Part shown: positions 36,674 to 49,659 of the stretch, one piece after another
Layout: each line of letters opens with the position of its first letter
Numbering within the stretch: position 1 is the stretch's first letter
NCBI GenBank assembly: GCA_013433145.1
Contig: CM024170.1
Location: 7,300,366-7,364,365, forward strand
Length of the DNA: 64,000 nucleotides
DNA from: Ascaris suum
Lineage: Eukaryota > Nematoda > Chromadorea > Rhabditida > Ascarididae
Reading direction: 5' to 3'
Notes under the pieces: generated by a model
Database searches by the model: none
Seen by the model: only the letters and a program-made list of their open reading frames with translations
Told to the model about the DNA's origin: nothing
Translations under genes and position numbers: made by a program

Positions 36674-39600
36674 GATTCACTTATAGATATGTGAATGAAC
36701 AATATACGCCACATATCACATGACAGCAAACGCTCACCAACTCACGAAAATCCTTTTGAAAATGAAATAACTGTATTAGTGCTGAGCAAGCCGACACGTA
36801 GCTGTTGAAATGACGCTAAATATGGGATAATGAGTTCAGATGACGCACGAATGCTCCCTTTCAATTGATCCACGCTGTTACGAATCATTACTTAGCCTGT
36901 CCTTTTGATGCATTTTTAAGAGCAACCTTTTCCGAACAAATTTTGTATTGTGAATTCGCTTTGCTTTGCTGCTAGATATGAATTCTGAGATCGCAAAATT
37001 TAAATTCGACTAAGACCAAAATTTATCGTCTACTTTTTTTCTTACTTAATTTGCCAGCACTATGTTTCGATAAATGGCAACTCCTTGCGCTCGTTAACGA
37101 CGCTCAAATTTTTTGAACGATCCGACAGAAAGTTGGCAATCTAACAAATAGATGAATAAAAAACATTAAAATCAAAACAATTTATTGGAGTTGAGTTCTC
37201 AAAAAAGCCATCCACTCTCTTCGCCATATTACGACTAATGCTGGAAACTAGAGTCTGCAAATTTTGTGTTTTACTAAATGAAGGAAATTTGCATTTGCAA
37301 ATGGAAAAAGCTCTAAAGATGAGCTCTAAGCCTCTCCTACTGAGCTCCAAACAAGGAAGTTTCGCACAATTAGTGTCATTTCATTGCGTCGTACCGCTTA
37401 ATATCTTATGCTCATTCTTTTGCTTAAGTTCGCTCGTTATTATTGCATCGATTATGGGCAACTGTTTGCCGCCCATAACGGTTCTTCTCAATTAGGAACT
37501 TCCCATAGTAGTCCAGATAACAAATTTCTGCAAGTTTTGCATAAGATATTCTGCAGACGGATGATTTTGCATTGATGTAAATTTGCTGGTTTTTTAAAAC
37601 TATTTAGAGACTGAGAGCTGTCTACCGATTTGGCGATGAAATTTTGATTTCTATCATATAGTTTGGAGATGTGCTTACGATGAATTTTGCATCCAAAAAA
37701 ATTGCCTGAAGAATGGAAAATTTGTTTTTTCTTGAGTCTTTCCCTCGAAGTCTTCTTCATGATTTCTAAAAATTTTCTCCCTTTGAATGCAGGCGACCCA
37801 CTGAAAAAAGCTTATCAGCTTGTTGCCTCATAGTAGTTGATCGTCAAGCGTCAATTTGTTTTCTTTATTTAGTTACAGTAGTTTTGCCACAGAATATACC
37901 ACGGGGACAATAAAAGAACGGACTCGTGCCATTATTAATGAGAACTTTTTGCAAACTTTCTGAAATTCGCATTACATTTGTTCAGCTAAGGTTCATTTAA
38001 AAAAGACAGCTTCTATAACGCGAGTTCATCAAAAATTCAACTTTAAAAGAAGCAAATAACACAGCACAACAACCGAGTAAAGACGAAAATAACTCGGAAA
38101 CTTTATAACGACGCATGAATCCTATAGAAAATATCTCATTAATTATGATTGCCGAATGGTTTCAAATTATTTTTACGAGTAGATGTCTAAATATAATCGT
38201 ATCGCTTAGAAGAACGCTCTCGAATCATATGAAATGCCTAAGGAATTATTTTTAGCCCCAAAGAAGAGGAAGAAAGTAAGAAGAGAAAGACGAAAGGCAC
38301 AGGGAGAGAGGGAGGGGGGAAGAGGCGGAGGAAAACGCAACAAATTCGATCATCATGAATGAGAATTCAAATTAAAACCATCATAGAGCTTGTTTATCGC
38401 ATTTCTCTCGCATAACAGATTTCATATCACGACGAGAAAAATGTGACAACAGATCAAAACCGTGTTACTGAATTAGCACTTTCCATTTCACAATCCCATT
38501 CAGTTAGCTGAATTTTCAGCGAATCGAAACCTACCTAGACAACATAATTAAATCAGTCGAGAAATTGCTCATAGCAGCTCCTTAAACTTACTGTTTTCAA
38601 TTTTATCTACGCATATGGCTCCAAGCAATGCAAGAGAAGGAAACCGAAATGTGTGCTTCCTTGTGTTTTTGTGAGTGTGTGAGTGTCTCTAATCACGCCA
38701 CCACGAACTGTCCGATTCCATACATAACTGCTTTCATCCTATTTGTTCATTGACTAAGCCTTTACACTAATTAGATCCCAATTTTTAATTAGAAGTTTGT
38801 CGATTGGTCGGTGTTGCTTATCTGCGGGCGCTGTTCAAAGAACAGACGGCATGCGCCATGTTTAGCGTACGCTTCCCGGCAGGGCTCGTCATCTTTTTCT
38901 GACCTACCTAGTACATAACGAACGTTAGCAAGCAACCAGAATCTTTAGTGTGTTCTGTTCGTTGATCAAGTTGAGTTCGACGGTCTGTGATTGCATTCCA
39001 GTCAGGAATGAAAGAAGCAATGCAATGCACTCGTCAGCCTTTCGACCTAAGTAATGCATTCCGCTTGCATTACGCATCGAAAATCTAGTCGGCTTGAATT
39101 AGATGATCTCAGTACAAAGAGATTAATTTTATTTCCTGTTAAAACAAGCAATAAATTTCCTCTTTTACTTCATTCTCAAATTAATTACACATCTAATTTC
39201 CTCTTATATTCCAACTGACACTTTTTCAGGAACTGAACACGTTGATCAATGTATTCCATTTAACAAATGAACAGTTGAAAATAAATTAATTAGTCAACTT
39301 TCTTACTTGTGAAATGAAATGAATTAAGCGTTTCCTATTTAGCTCAATGATGCGAAGATTGACTTTGTAGCAGCAAAATAGATTTTTCTTATATATGAGA
39401 AGGCGAATGAAAATTTGCCTTACGTAGTCGAAAATTATTCCCAAGGAAGATTGACTTATTATATAGGAGGTGCTCAACAAAGCCTTTCAAAACAATGCAG
39501 TCATATTGTTTGTCATACAAGCATCTGTTCGTGCGGAAACTACTGCTTCCAACAATATTGAGAAATTTTCTCAAAAATTCCATAAGCGTCACACAAAAAC

Positions 39601-40259
39601 ACAAAAAAAAATACTAAAAATATAGAATATTTGACCGCATTCTTAACGTGAAGAAATCAGCCGTTGAGTTTTTAGCGTCAGCATCCTTGTAATTAATTTA
39701 TACTATTTATGAACGCTGTGCTGATCAAATACCATTTTATATTGTCATCACAATGTCTGCAGCAAGGTCCAGCTTAACTGTTCATAAAAAAGTGCTGTGT
39801 TACCTCAAAGAGTGGGAGGATATTTTTTGCAACTAAGCAGTGCAACAACTTCATGTAAATAATGCATAAAGAAATAACTTTAAACGAGTATTAGCAGAGC
39901 AATTATTTCCTTCATTTATTTGAAGCAGATCAGGTTGGTGCAAAACAGACGGAATCTTTATAACCGATACCAATGCTAGCGCTTACGCATGTAAGTGCAC
40001 ACATACCTGCCTACGCTTGTCCGCTTAATTAGCGTACAATCGATTGAGCGTCTCGTTACGTCCTATCAGCAGAATTTAATATTTAATAAGGAGCGATCGT
40101 GATATAACGGTCCTTCTATCGATTAAATTCGTCCGTTTTGTCAAATGCTAGTCGCTGCAACGTTCAGTACATCCAATGACTACTATCATCTTGCTGATTT
40201 AATCATTTAACGCATGCAGGTCGTCAGCGCTCGGAGTTTTCAGCACCGCTGAGCCTTAC
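36674..40259. other. No confident gene
   Basis: AT-rich sequence. The purine tract 38261-38340 contains GAGAGAGGGAGGGGGG-type runs. A minus piece 39373-39308 (NLRIIELNRKRLIHFISQ before CAA|GTAAGA) is exon-like and could follow the exon at 40260 in phase, but this is unproven. Confidence 0.3.
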
Positions 40260-40471
40260 TCGAACCTTATAAACCTTATACATTTTGGCCTCTTCTTTGT
40301 AACGCGAGACGGCTGAGCAAAAGAAAGCTCCCATCATAACAATTACAAATAACAGTATTATACATGCACTGGTATTGGGCGCGCGTTTGGGTCTGGGAGG
40401 TAATGCGAGGGCCTCTCTCCCTTGCCCTTCGCTTCCACCTCCAAACCCTCCCGCACACCCTCCCAACGCCA
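40260..40471 (-). CDS. Exon of a probable single-pass membrane protein
   Basis: Between TTTGTTCTAG and a CGA|GTAAGG donor the minus strand encodes 70 codons: a Gly-rich start (GGCAGGFGGGSEGQG), a Pro/Arg-rich linker (LPPRPKRAPNTS), one hydrophobic helix (ACIILLFVIVMMGAFFCSAV), then a charged tail (SRYKEEAKMYKVYKVR). The basic residues before the helix and the charged segment after it suit a membrane anchor. A possible first exon, METKAKDAIC before GC|GTATGT (about 40629-40600), lies upstream but its phase is off by one. No family recognised. Confidence 0.5.
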
Positions 40472-41180
40472 CTAGAACAAAGGTAAATTGTCGACGAATG
40501 TTGATTTTTCAACACAAATTCCGTCTCGCTTGCTTTCTGTAATCGGTAAACTGACGCAAGTAATGGAAATTGTGTTCCTAATGATCGCTGTGCACATACG
40601 CATATTGCATCCTTGGCCTTGGTTTCCATAGAGTGTAATTTAATAATTTCTATTTATCTGACTTTATTAGCCGTTTGCAAAAAAAGCTAGACCCGCTACT
40701 TCGCAAAAACTCGAATTTTCTAAAAACATTGCAGTAACAGGTTCTTTTAAAAACTTCTTGGCACAAGTGGCTTTGCTGGCCACATTTCGTGGTTGCCAAG
40801 ATAGCTTGGCACTAATTGGTCGTTTCTCATCTAACCTCGGCTGCATTGAAAAAACCGGCCGGCAGCCAGCACGTAACAGTAATGTAATTAATTATTTATC
40901 CTTATAATTATATCAATATAATTAGTGATTATTCAAATGTAAAGTGGCTTCATTGAACGCTAAGAAGCTTTCTATTGGCATCAACCGAGCACCACCAATA
41001 CAATTGCTTATATTGGTTCGATACTTTGCAGAAACAAGGTTATCGACATACAATCTCTTGAAATTTCCTCACCGCCAAAAATGAACTGCTGATTAACAGT
41101 GTTTCTTTATCATCACTATTAGTGAGCATCCCTCAAGGTTCAAATACGATACAACTAAACAGCGGTCAGCTTTTTTTAGC

Positions 41181-41789
41181 AAAACATTGCGCCCGCCTCT
41201 TCTCCACACTCTCAAATACGAAGTAAGTCATAACCCTTCATAATCCCGCTCATCCATCAAATGGGCAAATATGTCGACTATTCTACATTAAATCGCTTAT
41301 TAAACTAGAATTAAAATCAGAAAGCCGATAAAGCAGTGCTGTTTCAGATTTCGCTCTAACATGGATTAGAATGCTTCTTGCAAAATATTTCAACTGTATC
41401 GGTTTTTTAATGCAATGTAACCATTCTATTCAAGGTAGTTAGTAACACTTTAGGGAGATTGGATTTCAAAACATGAAGCTCATTTGTTCACATTTTCACT
41501 AACGAACGATATCATAAGACCCATGAGAACATTTTTCAGCAAAACAAATACCAGCCGTTGCTCACTGAACTATAACCAGCAAGCTGAGCCAAACGTATTT
41601 CATTCATATTTCAGTTGAATTAATTTTGTATGGAAATGGATGAAATCATTGAAGTGTTACGAGTTGTTAGAGTTATAACCTCAGAACAATCGCATCTGTT
41701 TGAAGCAAATTTTCCTGTTTAATCTTGCAGGGATATTTCAATTCGTTACGGAACAAATCGAAGGACTAATTGGATCAGCAAAATTATAG
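41181..41789 (+). CDS. Candidate last two exons of a small plus-strand gene
   Basis: Exon 41181-41223 (acceptor TTTTTTTAG, donor CGAA|GTAAGT) reads QNIAPASSPHSQIR and leaves phase 1. Exon 41731-41789 (acceptor AATCTTGCAG) continues in phase with IFQFVTEQIEGLIGSAKL and TAG. AATAAA follows at about 41868. Against it, a minus-strand start with MLKFILLPKETML and a CAG|GTGAAC donor (41879-41814) overlaps the presumed 3' UTR and is equally coding-like. One of the two may be chance. Confidence 0.3.
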
Positions 41790-44700
41790 TAAAATGAACT
41801 GTGAGCAGAAGTTCACCTGACTGATGCTTGGTTGGTTCTCAGCTAGCATTGTCTCTTTTGGTAAGAGAATAAACTTTAACATGCTGCACATGCAACAATT
41901 TTTCATATTTGATTCATTTCCTATCCTATTAAAGAAGCACTTTTTAAAAATGAATAAAAATAAATATGGGAAAATGAGCATGTTTACTTCATATTAAGTC
42001 AAGCGAGAATTCGCTTTGCCTGAAACACGTGGGCAGCTCTCGCTCAAAATCAACGCCACACATACTTGTAAAATCTACAAGGGGCAATATCAGACTTGAT
42101 TGTTGTTACGCTCTGCAAACATTACAAATGTGAAAGTTTCAGCTAACGTATAATATCGCTAAAGAGTGCTCTTTATATCTTTTATTGTATGAATATTCAC
42201 ATTAAAAAAGAGCCCTGTGTTGCAGTGGAAACGAGTTTCTCAATCAGCCTCATACAAATAGAATATATTAAAGTGACGGAGCGGCATGAATATTTTGGCA
42301 AATTAGTGCATATTGACGGAAGACAAAAGCAGTAACTTAGGGATTACTCAGTACAAAAGTTTTTTCATCCCCATTCGTACTTTTGTTGACAATTTCTTCG
42401 AATCGGAAAAATATTTCTTCACTGCAGTCCGATTAAATTACTTCTGAACTAATAAAATACTACAACGAGTCAAAAGTTCATTTTTCAAAAGGGGATACTT
42501 TGTTTAGTGACATAAAACGTTATATGTTGGTGTTATTGATAAATTTGTTTGATGTCATCGTGAAGAGTATTGCTTAGCGCACATTGATTGTTGGCAAATT
42601 CTTCTAAACGTTTTCTCTCAGAATTACTGCACGACTTGTGGAACAAACGCAGTTTGTGCATGAACCTTGTTTTAACATTGCTTCAAAAATGCAAAAATGC
42701 AAAGACAAGGCTTCCTCTCCTCTTCTCCTCTTTCCTTCTCGGCTTCCCTCCCCTCACTATTTATAACTTCATTATAAGATTTCATCGAAATGGGAACGGG
42801 ATCTCGAAACTGAATCAGATCTTCTCGAAGGTTTCATATGCTACATGCTCCAAGATCTTACTCGCTTCAACTTTTTTGGTCATTGCACTGAAATCAAACA
42901 AATACAGTTGGTTGGTGCGAGAGCTATTCTATATCAATTTAAATAAAAAATTGCACAGTCGTGACAACCTAAGATTGACACAGGTAGGTAAATATACATT
43001 AACGATCCCCTTGCTTAGAAACTCGTCAATTAGTCTCTCGCTCAATGTGGAGGCCAAAGTCACCGCACCTTTGTTTGTGCTGTACGGAAGCTTGAAAATA
43101 AATGATCACGAATGTATGCAAAAGATTTGTAATTGTAACATAGCTGCTAATAGAACGTTGACGTTTTGCAGGTTTTCTTAAAGTGTTGTAAAAGTCCAAC
43201 AGTGATAATTTGGAATGAAATACAAGAAGAATTGCAAATACAAACGAAAATACGATTATGAGTTGGAAGGCAGTTCCAAATAGCTGGAAAAGCCTTTGTA
43301 TTTGCTCGTGCACAGCTTCGCTGATATTTCACCGCCGAAAATGTCGATCGATGCAAATCTGAAAAAAAGAACTCAAACACCGCTAAGGAAATATTATTCA
43401 TCAGTCGATGCAGCGTAACAATGTTTATTTGTTGAAATATCGTTGAAAAGTGATAAGGTCGTCTCATTTTGAAAACTTTCAGCATTTCTTAGTTATTCAC
43501 TGATTCGTCATTTGTTTGCCTATTTTCCTTCCCGCTAAAGAATGCTCTTCACAAAAAGAATGACTTATTCGATCTTTTCGGCATTCGTAGTTGAAAAATA
43601 GTACCCAAAGCGAATCGGATGTGGCGGCTCAATGGTATTTCCTGTGCCTGCGGGTACTAGTACTTTACAGTATACCATAATAGATGAGGATACCATCAGC
43701 AATAAGTGATCGAATGCAAGATGATTACAAAAAAACTAATTTGAAGCGAAATACGCCATCGAAAAAACTTGTTCATCGAAATTTGCTGTCTGTAGCCAAA
43801 CTGCTCAAAGAAAAGCGCCTACAATTTTAAAATTCCTAGTAGAATGTAACCTTGCTCTCGAACAAATCACGTTGCCAAAATTTTTTGCCGTCCTCTGGAA
43901 TTTTGCATTTCAATGGTGGATTAGACTCCACGACTAGAAGTATATATGTGTCTGTGTATGTTAGTCTGCCTGTCTAGTTATATCGGTCAGGAAGCAAGAA
44001 AGCTAGAATTATGACGTTTAATGCATATAAAATGCACCATGATATATACCTGCGCTTACCAAATTCTGGCTCCACTCATCAAGTCGAAAGGAGCAACACA
44101 CATGCAAAAATGTGCACGAAAATTTGCATATATTACGCGGTCGTCGTTCTGCGTTCCATATCCGCTATGCCTGTAAAAACAAATCTTTTGTAGATTTGCA
44201 AGTATCGCCAGATCGTTTCGAAATATTTTCCACATCTTTCAATATTTGCTCACTCAATGAAGCCGGTTAGTGTGGTAAACGGATCCAGTAGAAAACATTA
44301 CAAAATTTATTCACTGCAAAACATAGAACGAAGATAGCCTTCCTTTTCAAGTGCCCCATTTAATGGTCCTTTTGACTGTGCTCATATTGTCGTGAATAGC
44401 TTGAATTACTACAAATTTCTTTCGTTAATAAGCAGTCGATTATTCATCGGCTTTGTGTCTGCAGTTTCAAACTATACGGCGCAATAACACACGATTGCGC
44501 ACAAAATAAAGTTGTTGTGGTCATCCTGAAGCTCACCGGGAATGCTGTTTGTATCGTAAAGTCGCATAATCGAAAGCTTTCATCATGAATTGGAGTTAGA
44601 ATACACAAAACATAGTATATACATGGTCTATTTTGATTTATGTTGGAAAATGTGAAGAGTATATTTTCACTGTTCCTATTGCTCGACGGCAACGCAAGTT

Positions 44701-47519
44701 CAGTCAGTTGATATAACTGTCTGTGGTGGTTCGGAACTAATGATTCTTTTGAAGTAATGATTGCAGCTTACGAATTTAATAAGAGTTATTTATTGAAAAA
44801 CGATTTAAGCATAGGAAAGTTGTTTTATGATGTATAAGTTCGTATTAAAATTGAGCTGTGTTCACATAGTAATTTTCAGCAAACATTCTGTAATTTCTTT
44901 CGGCTGCGACGTTAATTTTACTTCAGTGATGCGTTTCATTTAGCTATTTGGATGATTTGCACGTCTCACAAAGCCTTATTCAACTAATCACAACCTTCAC
45001 GGAAATCAATTAGTGAAAACAAAAAATGAAAATAACATGTTCGGATGTAAAAATTTCACGAAATCAGTCAGTAATCTCATAAACGAAATGTTAGTAAGAA
45101 GATCCTGACATATTTGGGGGAACAGGGGGAGGTATCCCATTGCGGAATTCACATTTCAGGACATATGCTTTCAAAGTCGTCTGCATTTTGCACAAATATC
45201 ACACTTTCAATGCACTTTTGGAGGTAATTGCAACACCGCATTACAGCGACATCAGTTCGTAACGTGTCCCACTTCACATACCTGGTTGCCTACTGGTTTC
45301 AGCTCTCTAGAAGCAAAAAATGTGCTGGCAAAGATTTATGGATGCAATTAATGAGACGCGCTGAACTTTTTTCATTTGATGTATCAGCTAACGCCCTTTC
45401 AGAACATTAGAAAGCTGCCGATTCTATTTCGTCTTGGAAATATGTGGGAGCCATTCAGGGATATTTTCATGTGCTTTTGCAAATTAGAATCTACAAAGTG
45501 TAAAATGACAGAATCCGGTTCGGGCGCTTGCATATTCGCATCGAGGTGTCTCTTCGGTAGGTTCAAGTCAGATTCACTGAAGAAAAGTTGCAAAATTCGA
45601 CGAGTATAACTTAAGTTATGGATTGACTTGCTGTGAAATCCTTCATCCTTACATCAAATTAAAAGAGCTCATCCACATCTCAAAGCTGTAAAAAACGTAA
45701 AAATCAAAATCAAAAATTAGCTCTTAGTTTGCAAAGGTCGCGCCTCAAAAAACGAATATTCTTGCAGAAGATATTCACGCATGAAGTTGTTGACGGTGTG
45801 CATCGTTTTTGCCGCTCTTTACTTGTTGAAGACTGTTACTGGTTCTCTAAACGCCTAAAAAAGTTCCTGCGGACCGTGAATTACACAACTGACCTTAACA
45901 ATCTGTGCAGCTGATGCAACACAACGCTGCATAACTCTTGCATATCGAAATGCTGCTGATCTTCCGTATACGGGTCTAATTCAGTAAAGATCGCAATTTA
46001 AATGATTCTCAATGGAAAATTTGACTTCGAAAAGTTTAAGGCGCTTAATTCACATTGCATCTTAAGTACTAAAGGATGGGAAACGGCTCTAAAACTCATA
46101 AAATGTACCATCTATTTCAAAAAATTGAATTTGAGTGATTTGCATTCAATCGGAAGTAAAAATGACCATGTTTCTCGACTCATTCAGAGTTACTTCATCA
46201 GAAAGCCTCATTAAAGGAAGAAAACAATAGAGTATTTGCTGGAAATATTATAGTTAGATCTTCTCGATGTATTTGAACAGAGGTTTCAAGGTATTTAAAC
46301 CACTTGTGCTTCCCTTGCAATCTCATCTACATACATTTAGATACCGAGTTTACGAATATCTTTATGCTCCCACGAGGTCAACTTACCCATTCGAATGGTT
46401 TGAAATCAGCTCTACCTCATCTTGAACCACTGTAAAGATTTTTTTGCTGCAATGGTGTCATCCAAACTGAATGAGCTACTCTTTCTCCTGGCATCATACA
46501 TAGCTAATTTTGTTCCATCAGCGAGTTCGAGCTCTTTCTTGACTATATTTTGACTATAACTGCACTAAATAACTACTTACATTTAGTTGAATTATGGAAA
46601 ATTTCATTAATCCGGCTTCAATTTCCGAGTTTTGTGACCGAATAACTTCCTATTCTCTATAATGCTTGAATTGGTAAACCATGTTAATATGTTTCATCTG
46701 TGCTCTTGCAATACATCTCATTATATAACAGACTTGTGTTGCATTATTAACGCTTTATGTCATAAAATGAACTTTATGAGCCATCAAACAAATCTCATTT
46801 TTTCTCAACAAGACCTTCACGGGCAGTCGGAACCATGTAAACATGTAGGCAGCATTCAAAATTTAAAAAACATTTTTTTCCAACTTGTGAAAATATCCGG
46901 CCGAGTGAGCAAAATAAGAAAGCGCGGCACATGCGAGCTCAGCTTCAATTCTTCAATGGATGCTTTGGTGAGGATTCGTGCAACTCTCGAAATAAATGGC
47001 GATGGACATCATTTCGGTGTTTTTTATGCATTCGGTACTCGACTAGCGCTATGAGCCGATTGGAAAAGTGGACATCTTAAATGTGCTTTTCCATTCTTGT
47101 TATCCATCCTTTCCGACGCTCATATGCAACATTGTCGACAATGTAACGTGCATAATAAAGAGGCGGAAAGTGAAGCAAAAGATGGGCCAAGCGTGGCGTT
47201 ATGAAGCAGTTGAATCACAGAGTGGTTGCAACTTCAATAAGAACGAAATGCACGTCAAAGAGGGAAACTTTCAATGTTCCACGCTAATTTCTTTTATTTC
47301 ATTGGAAGCTTGTGAATTGATGACAGCATTCTGTCAAAAGTATTCATTGCGGTAATTTGTACATCCCTTCGATCGATGATGTCAATAGCTGAATAAAAAA
47401 TATCAGCAAATAGATCCCAGATAAATTTGCCGATAAAGAATGCTGAAACGAATGAACCAACTTGAAATACCGATACGGTCAGCGAAAGTTACAAGCAAAT
47501 ATCACCCAACAAGCGACGC
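41790..47519. other. No confident gene; one unusually long open frame
   Basis: The plus frame 42588-43181 is open for 197 codons with several hydrophobic stretches, longer than expected by chance in this composition, but it has no domain and contains a good internal donor (ACA|CAG|GTAGGT near 42981). ORFs at 46662-47054 and 47068-47355 (ending after MGQAWRYEAVESQSG) are weaker. C/T-rich sequence occurs at 42712-42762. Confidence 0.3.
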
Positions 47520-47539
47520 ATATGCATGTGTTATAAGAC

Positions 47540-47800
47540 ATAAATAAATATCAACTAGTAATTTAATTAAATATATTTTAAAAAAATCGATTTATAATTC
47601 AATAATAAACAAACAATAACAAATAATTTAATAAATCAATAAATCATAGACTTATTAATAAATAATAAATAACTTAATAATGTCTAATATTTTAATGATA
47701 AATGATAACAAATAATAATTCAATAAGTAAACATCAATTAATAAGTCGTAAATAACCATCGGTTAATAAGTGGTAAATAAACATCAATTAGTAAATAAGG
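47540..47800. repeat. AT-rich low-complexity block (AATAAATAAT-type)
   Basis: Dense AATAA/TTAATA units with longer echoes such as TAAATAAACATCAATTA occurring twice (about 47727-47790). No coding potential. Confidence 0.7.
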
Positions 47801-47910
47801 CCAAATGAAAGGTTGTGAAAGTGAAGTAAAAAGAAATTGCTTTTCAGTTGCTTATTCATGCTGATGAAAATTTTCGTAATTTTTTACTGATGATATCAGT
47901 GAACTTTTTT

Positions 47911-48170
47911 CGCAAATATATTTTAACGTTTCGAGTCGTTGAACACCTCTACATAACACATCTCTACATAAAATGCCTCTACTTAATTACTCACATATTA
48001 CGGGGTTCTTTCTACCAGACCGGACGACCGGAAATTCTACCAGACAATTTCGCAAATATATTTTAACGTTTCGAGTCGTTGAACACCTCTACATAACACA
48101 TCTCTACATAAAATGCCCTCTACTTAATTACTCACATATTACGGGGTTCTTCTACCAGACCGGAAATTCT
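47911..48170. repeat. Tandem duplication, period 140 bp
   Basis: A unit starting CGCAAATATATTTTAACG at 47911 recurs at 48051. The copies stay nearly identical through CCTCTACTTAATTACTCAC and TACGGGGTTCT, differing by small indels. The first copy carries an extra piece with a second ACCGG/CTACCAGAC motif. The few differences suggest a recent duplication. Confidence 0.9.
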
Positions 48171-48191
48171 TCATATTCGATTATTCGATCT

Positions 48192-48482
48192 CTAGTCATG
48201 AATTTTGCGCGTTGAATGACGTGGTATTGGTTTGTGGCCTCTTCTGTCTCGACCAATAAACCTTGTGACGTTTTTCACGCAAAATTCACAGATCGTAACG
48301 AAATGAATGCGAAAAAAGTGGGAGCAAAAGAAGTCGCCTACTGTTGTGGTGAACAACGTGAACAGCAGTGCTGCAACTGAATTTTGCATAGAACGACCTC
48401 GGTGATATCTGTTCTTCTCTGCCCCATAATATTTCGCCGCTTCTCTATTTCTACAGTTGCGTATTTCAAACCCGTCAGCCAT
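48192..48482 (-). CDS. Candidate small basic protein, single exon
   Basis: 96 codons from ATG in a strong start context (CACCATGGCTGACGGG) to TGA. The start is MADGFEIRNCRNREAAKYYG, the middle hydrophobic (VAALLFTLFTTTVGDFFCSH) and the end basic (GRDRRGHKPIPRHSTRKIHD). An AG (ACATCACAG) lies 14 bases before the ATG and could be a trans-splice acceptor. An in-frame TGA just upstream fixes the start. No family recognised; the hydrophobic middle might be an unspliced intron. Confidence 0.4.
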   Translation of the reverse strand: MADGFEIRNCRNREAAKYYGAEKNRYHRGRSMQNSVAALLFTLFTTTVGDFFCSHFFRIHFVTICEFCVKNVTRFIGRDRRGHKPIPRHSTRKIHD

Positions 48483-48611
48483 GGTGCGTGTTCACTCTGT
48501 GATGTTGGTGGTTTTGTGATGTTCCGCGTTGGCTTACCCAGCTGATCGAGTAAATTTTAGTTCCATTAGCCTCGTATCTTCTCGGTGATCTTCAGCAGTT
48601 CAATACCGCAG

Positions 48612-49476
48612 TTAATGGAAATGATAAAGTGTGTCGACAATGACAATGAAAGAGTTCAAATATGGGGAAGTAAGCATGACTGGTTCGAGGAGATGGTCTT
48701 TTATGCACTTTTGCAACACTGTCTTTGCAAAGCCCTTGTGACATGAGAGCTCATAGATGTGTCTGTCTCTTCGTCTTTTGAACCGTTTCAGTCGAGGAAC
48801 CATTAGTGCTTAAGCAACGAAATAGATATAAATAACTATTTGCGATATACATCGTAGCTTGATTTCCATCTCGAACTTTCATTTCGACTCACCCAATTAT
48901 GGGCACTTTAAATGCTTGCGTTCGTCTAAGAACCAATAGGATTTTCATTTGAAGTGGTTAAATAGCAAAAAGCGAATGTTTGCAGAAGATAATGCGAGTG
49001 GCCGAATCAGAATTTGAATACATTATCGCATATGTTTTATTCCGTGTGTTAACTTATGAAATCATTTGGCGTGCTTGCGAATTTTTCGCTTTTGTCACTG
49101 TGCAATTGAAATTTGCACCTCACATCGCACGAAGGGACGTTTAGTGATGAAAAGGGTACCAGAAGTTCCTTCTTCATTTGCTCGTTCTTTCTCGCAGCTC
49201 AGTGATGAAAGCTTTTCCACTCTATGTCACTAGCAGACTTTTCAGCTCTAAAAACATAGCTTTTTTTTTACAAATCTGCGACGTGCAAGCATGCAGATTG
49301 GGAATAAACGTTGTGCCAGTAGTCTCGTTGATGTTCATGTGGCGTGAGACACGGTAATGGAACGTCTGATGGCAAGCTTTCTCTGATGATTGCAACTGGA
49401 CACAAAAATTTCCGTAGCATGCACGAAGTTGAGGGAAATTAGCGATTTGATCGTCGTCGTATCGATTATCCGTCAT
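48612..49476 (-). CDS. Candidate two-exon gene downstream of the STAR gene
   Basis: ATG at 49476 starts MTDNRYDDDQIANFPQLRAC and continues with four more cysteines to CTSQI before a T|GTAAAA donor (about 49264). A second piece from CTTAAG (about 48815) joins in phase and reads LMVPRLKRFKRRRDRHIYEL, then CHKGFAKTVLQKCIKDHLLE, to TGA at 48612. It lies on the same strand as the STAR gene and could instead be its extra 3' exons. Splice sites are mediocre. Confidence 0.3.
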
Positions 49477-49545
49477 GGAGGCGAGTTTGTCTTAACTGAT
49501 ATTTATTCACAACTTCAAATGTTTGAAAATGACTAACGATAAAGA

Positions 49546-49551
49546 TTTATT
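49546..49551 (-). terminator. AATAAA polyadenylation signal of the STAR gene
   Basis: TTTATT on the plus strand, about 110 bases past the minus-strand stop at 49660-49662. A second one lies at 49502-49507. The position is appropriate; individual hexamers are common in this composition. Confidence 0.4.
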
Positions 49552-49659
49552 GTAGAGAAGGAGGAAAATATTCGATGAAATATTCGTCAGAGTATTGCTC
49601 CCCAGTTTAGTGTTGACGAGAACGTCGGGAGCAATGATGGAAGCAGACATGTGCCACTA

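Noticed and set aside
35914..36675. 253-codon open frame of Ser-Tyr/Ile-Phe/His-Ile repeats, and the antisense 147-codon frame
   Set aside because: Pure product of the TTCATA satellite; every frame is open and no unique sequence is included.
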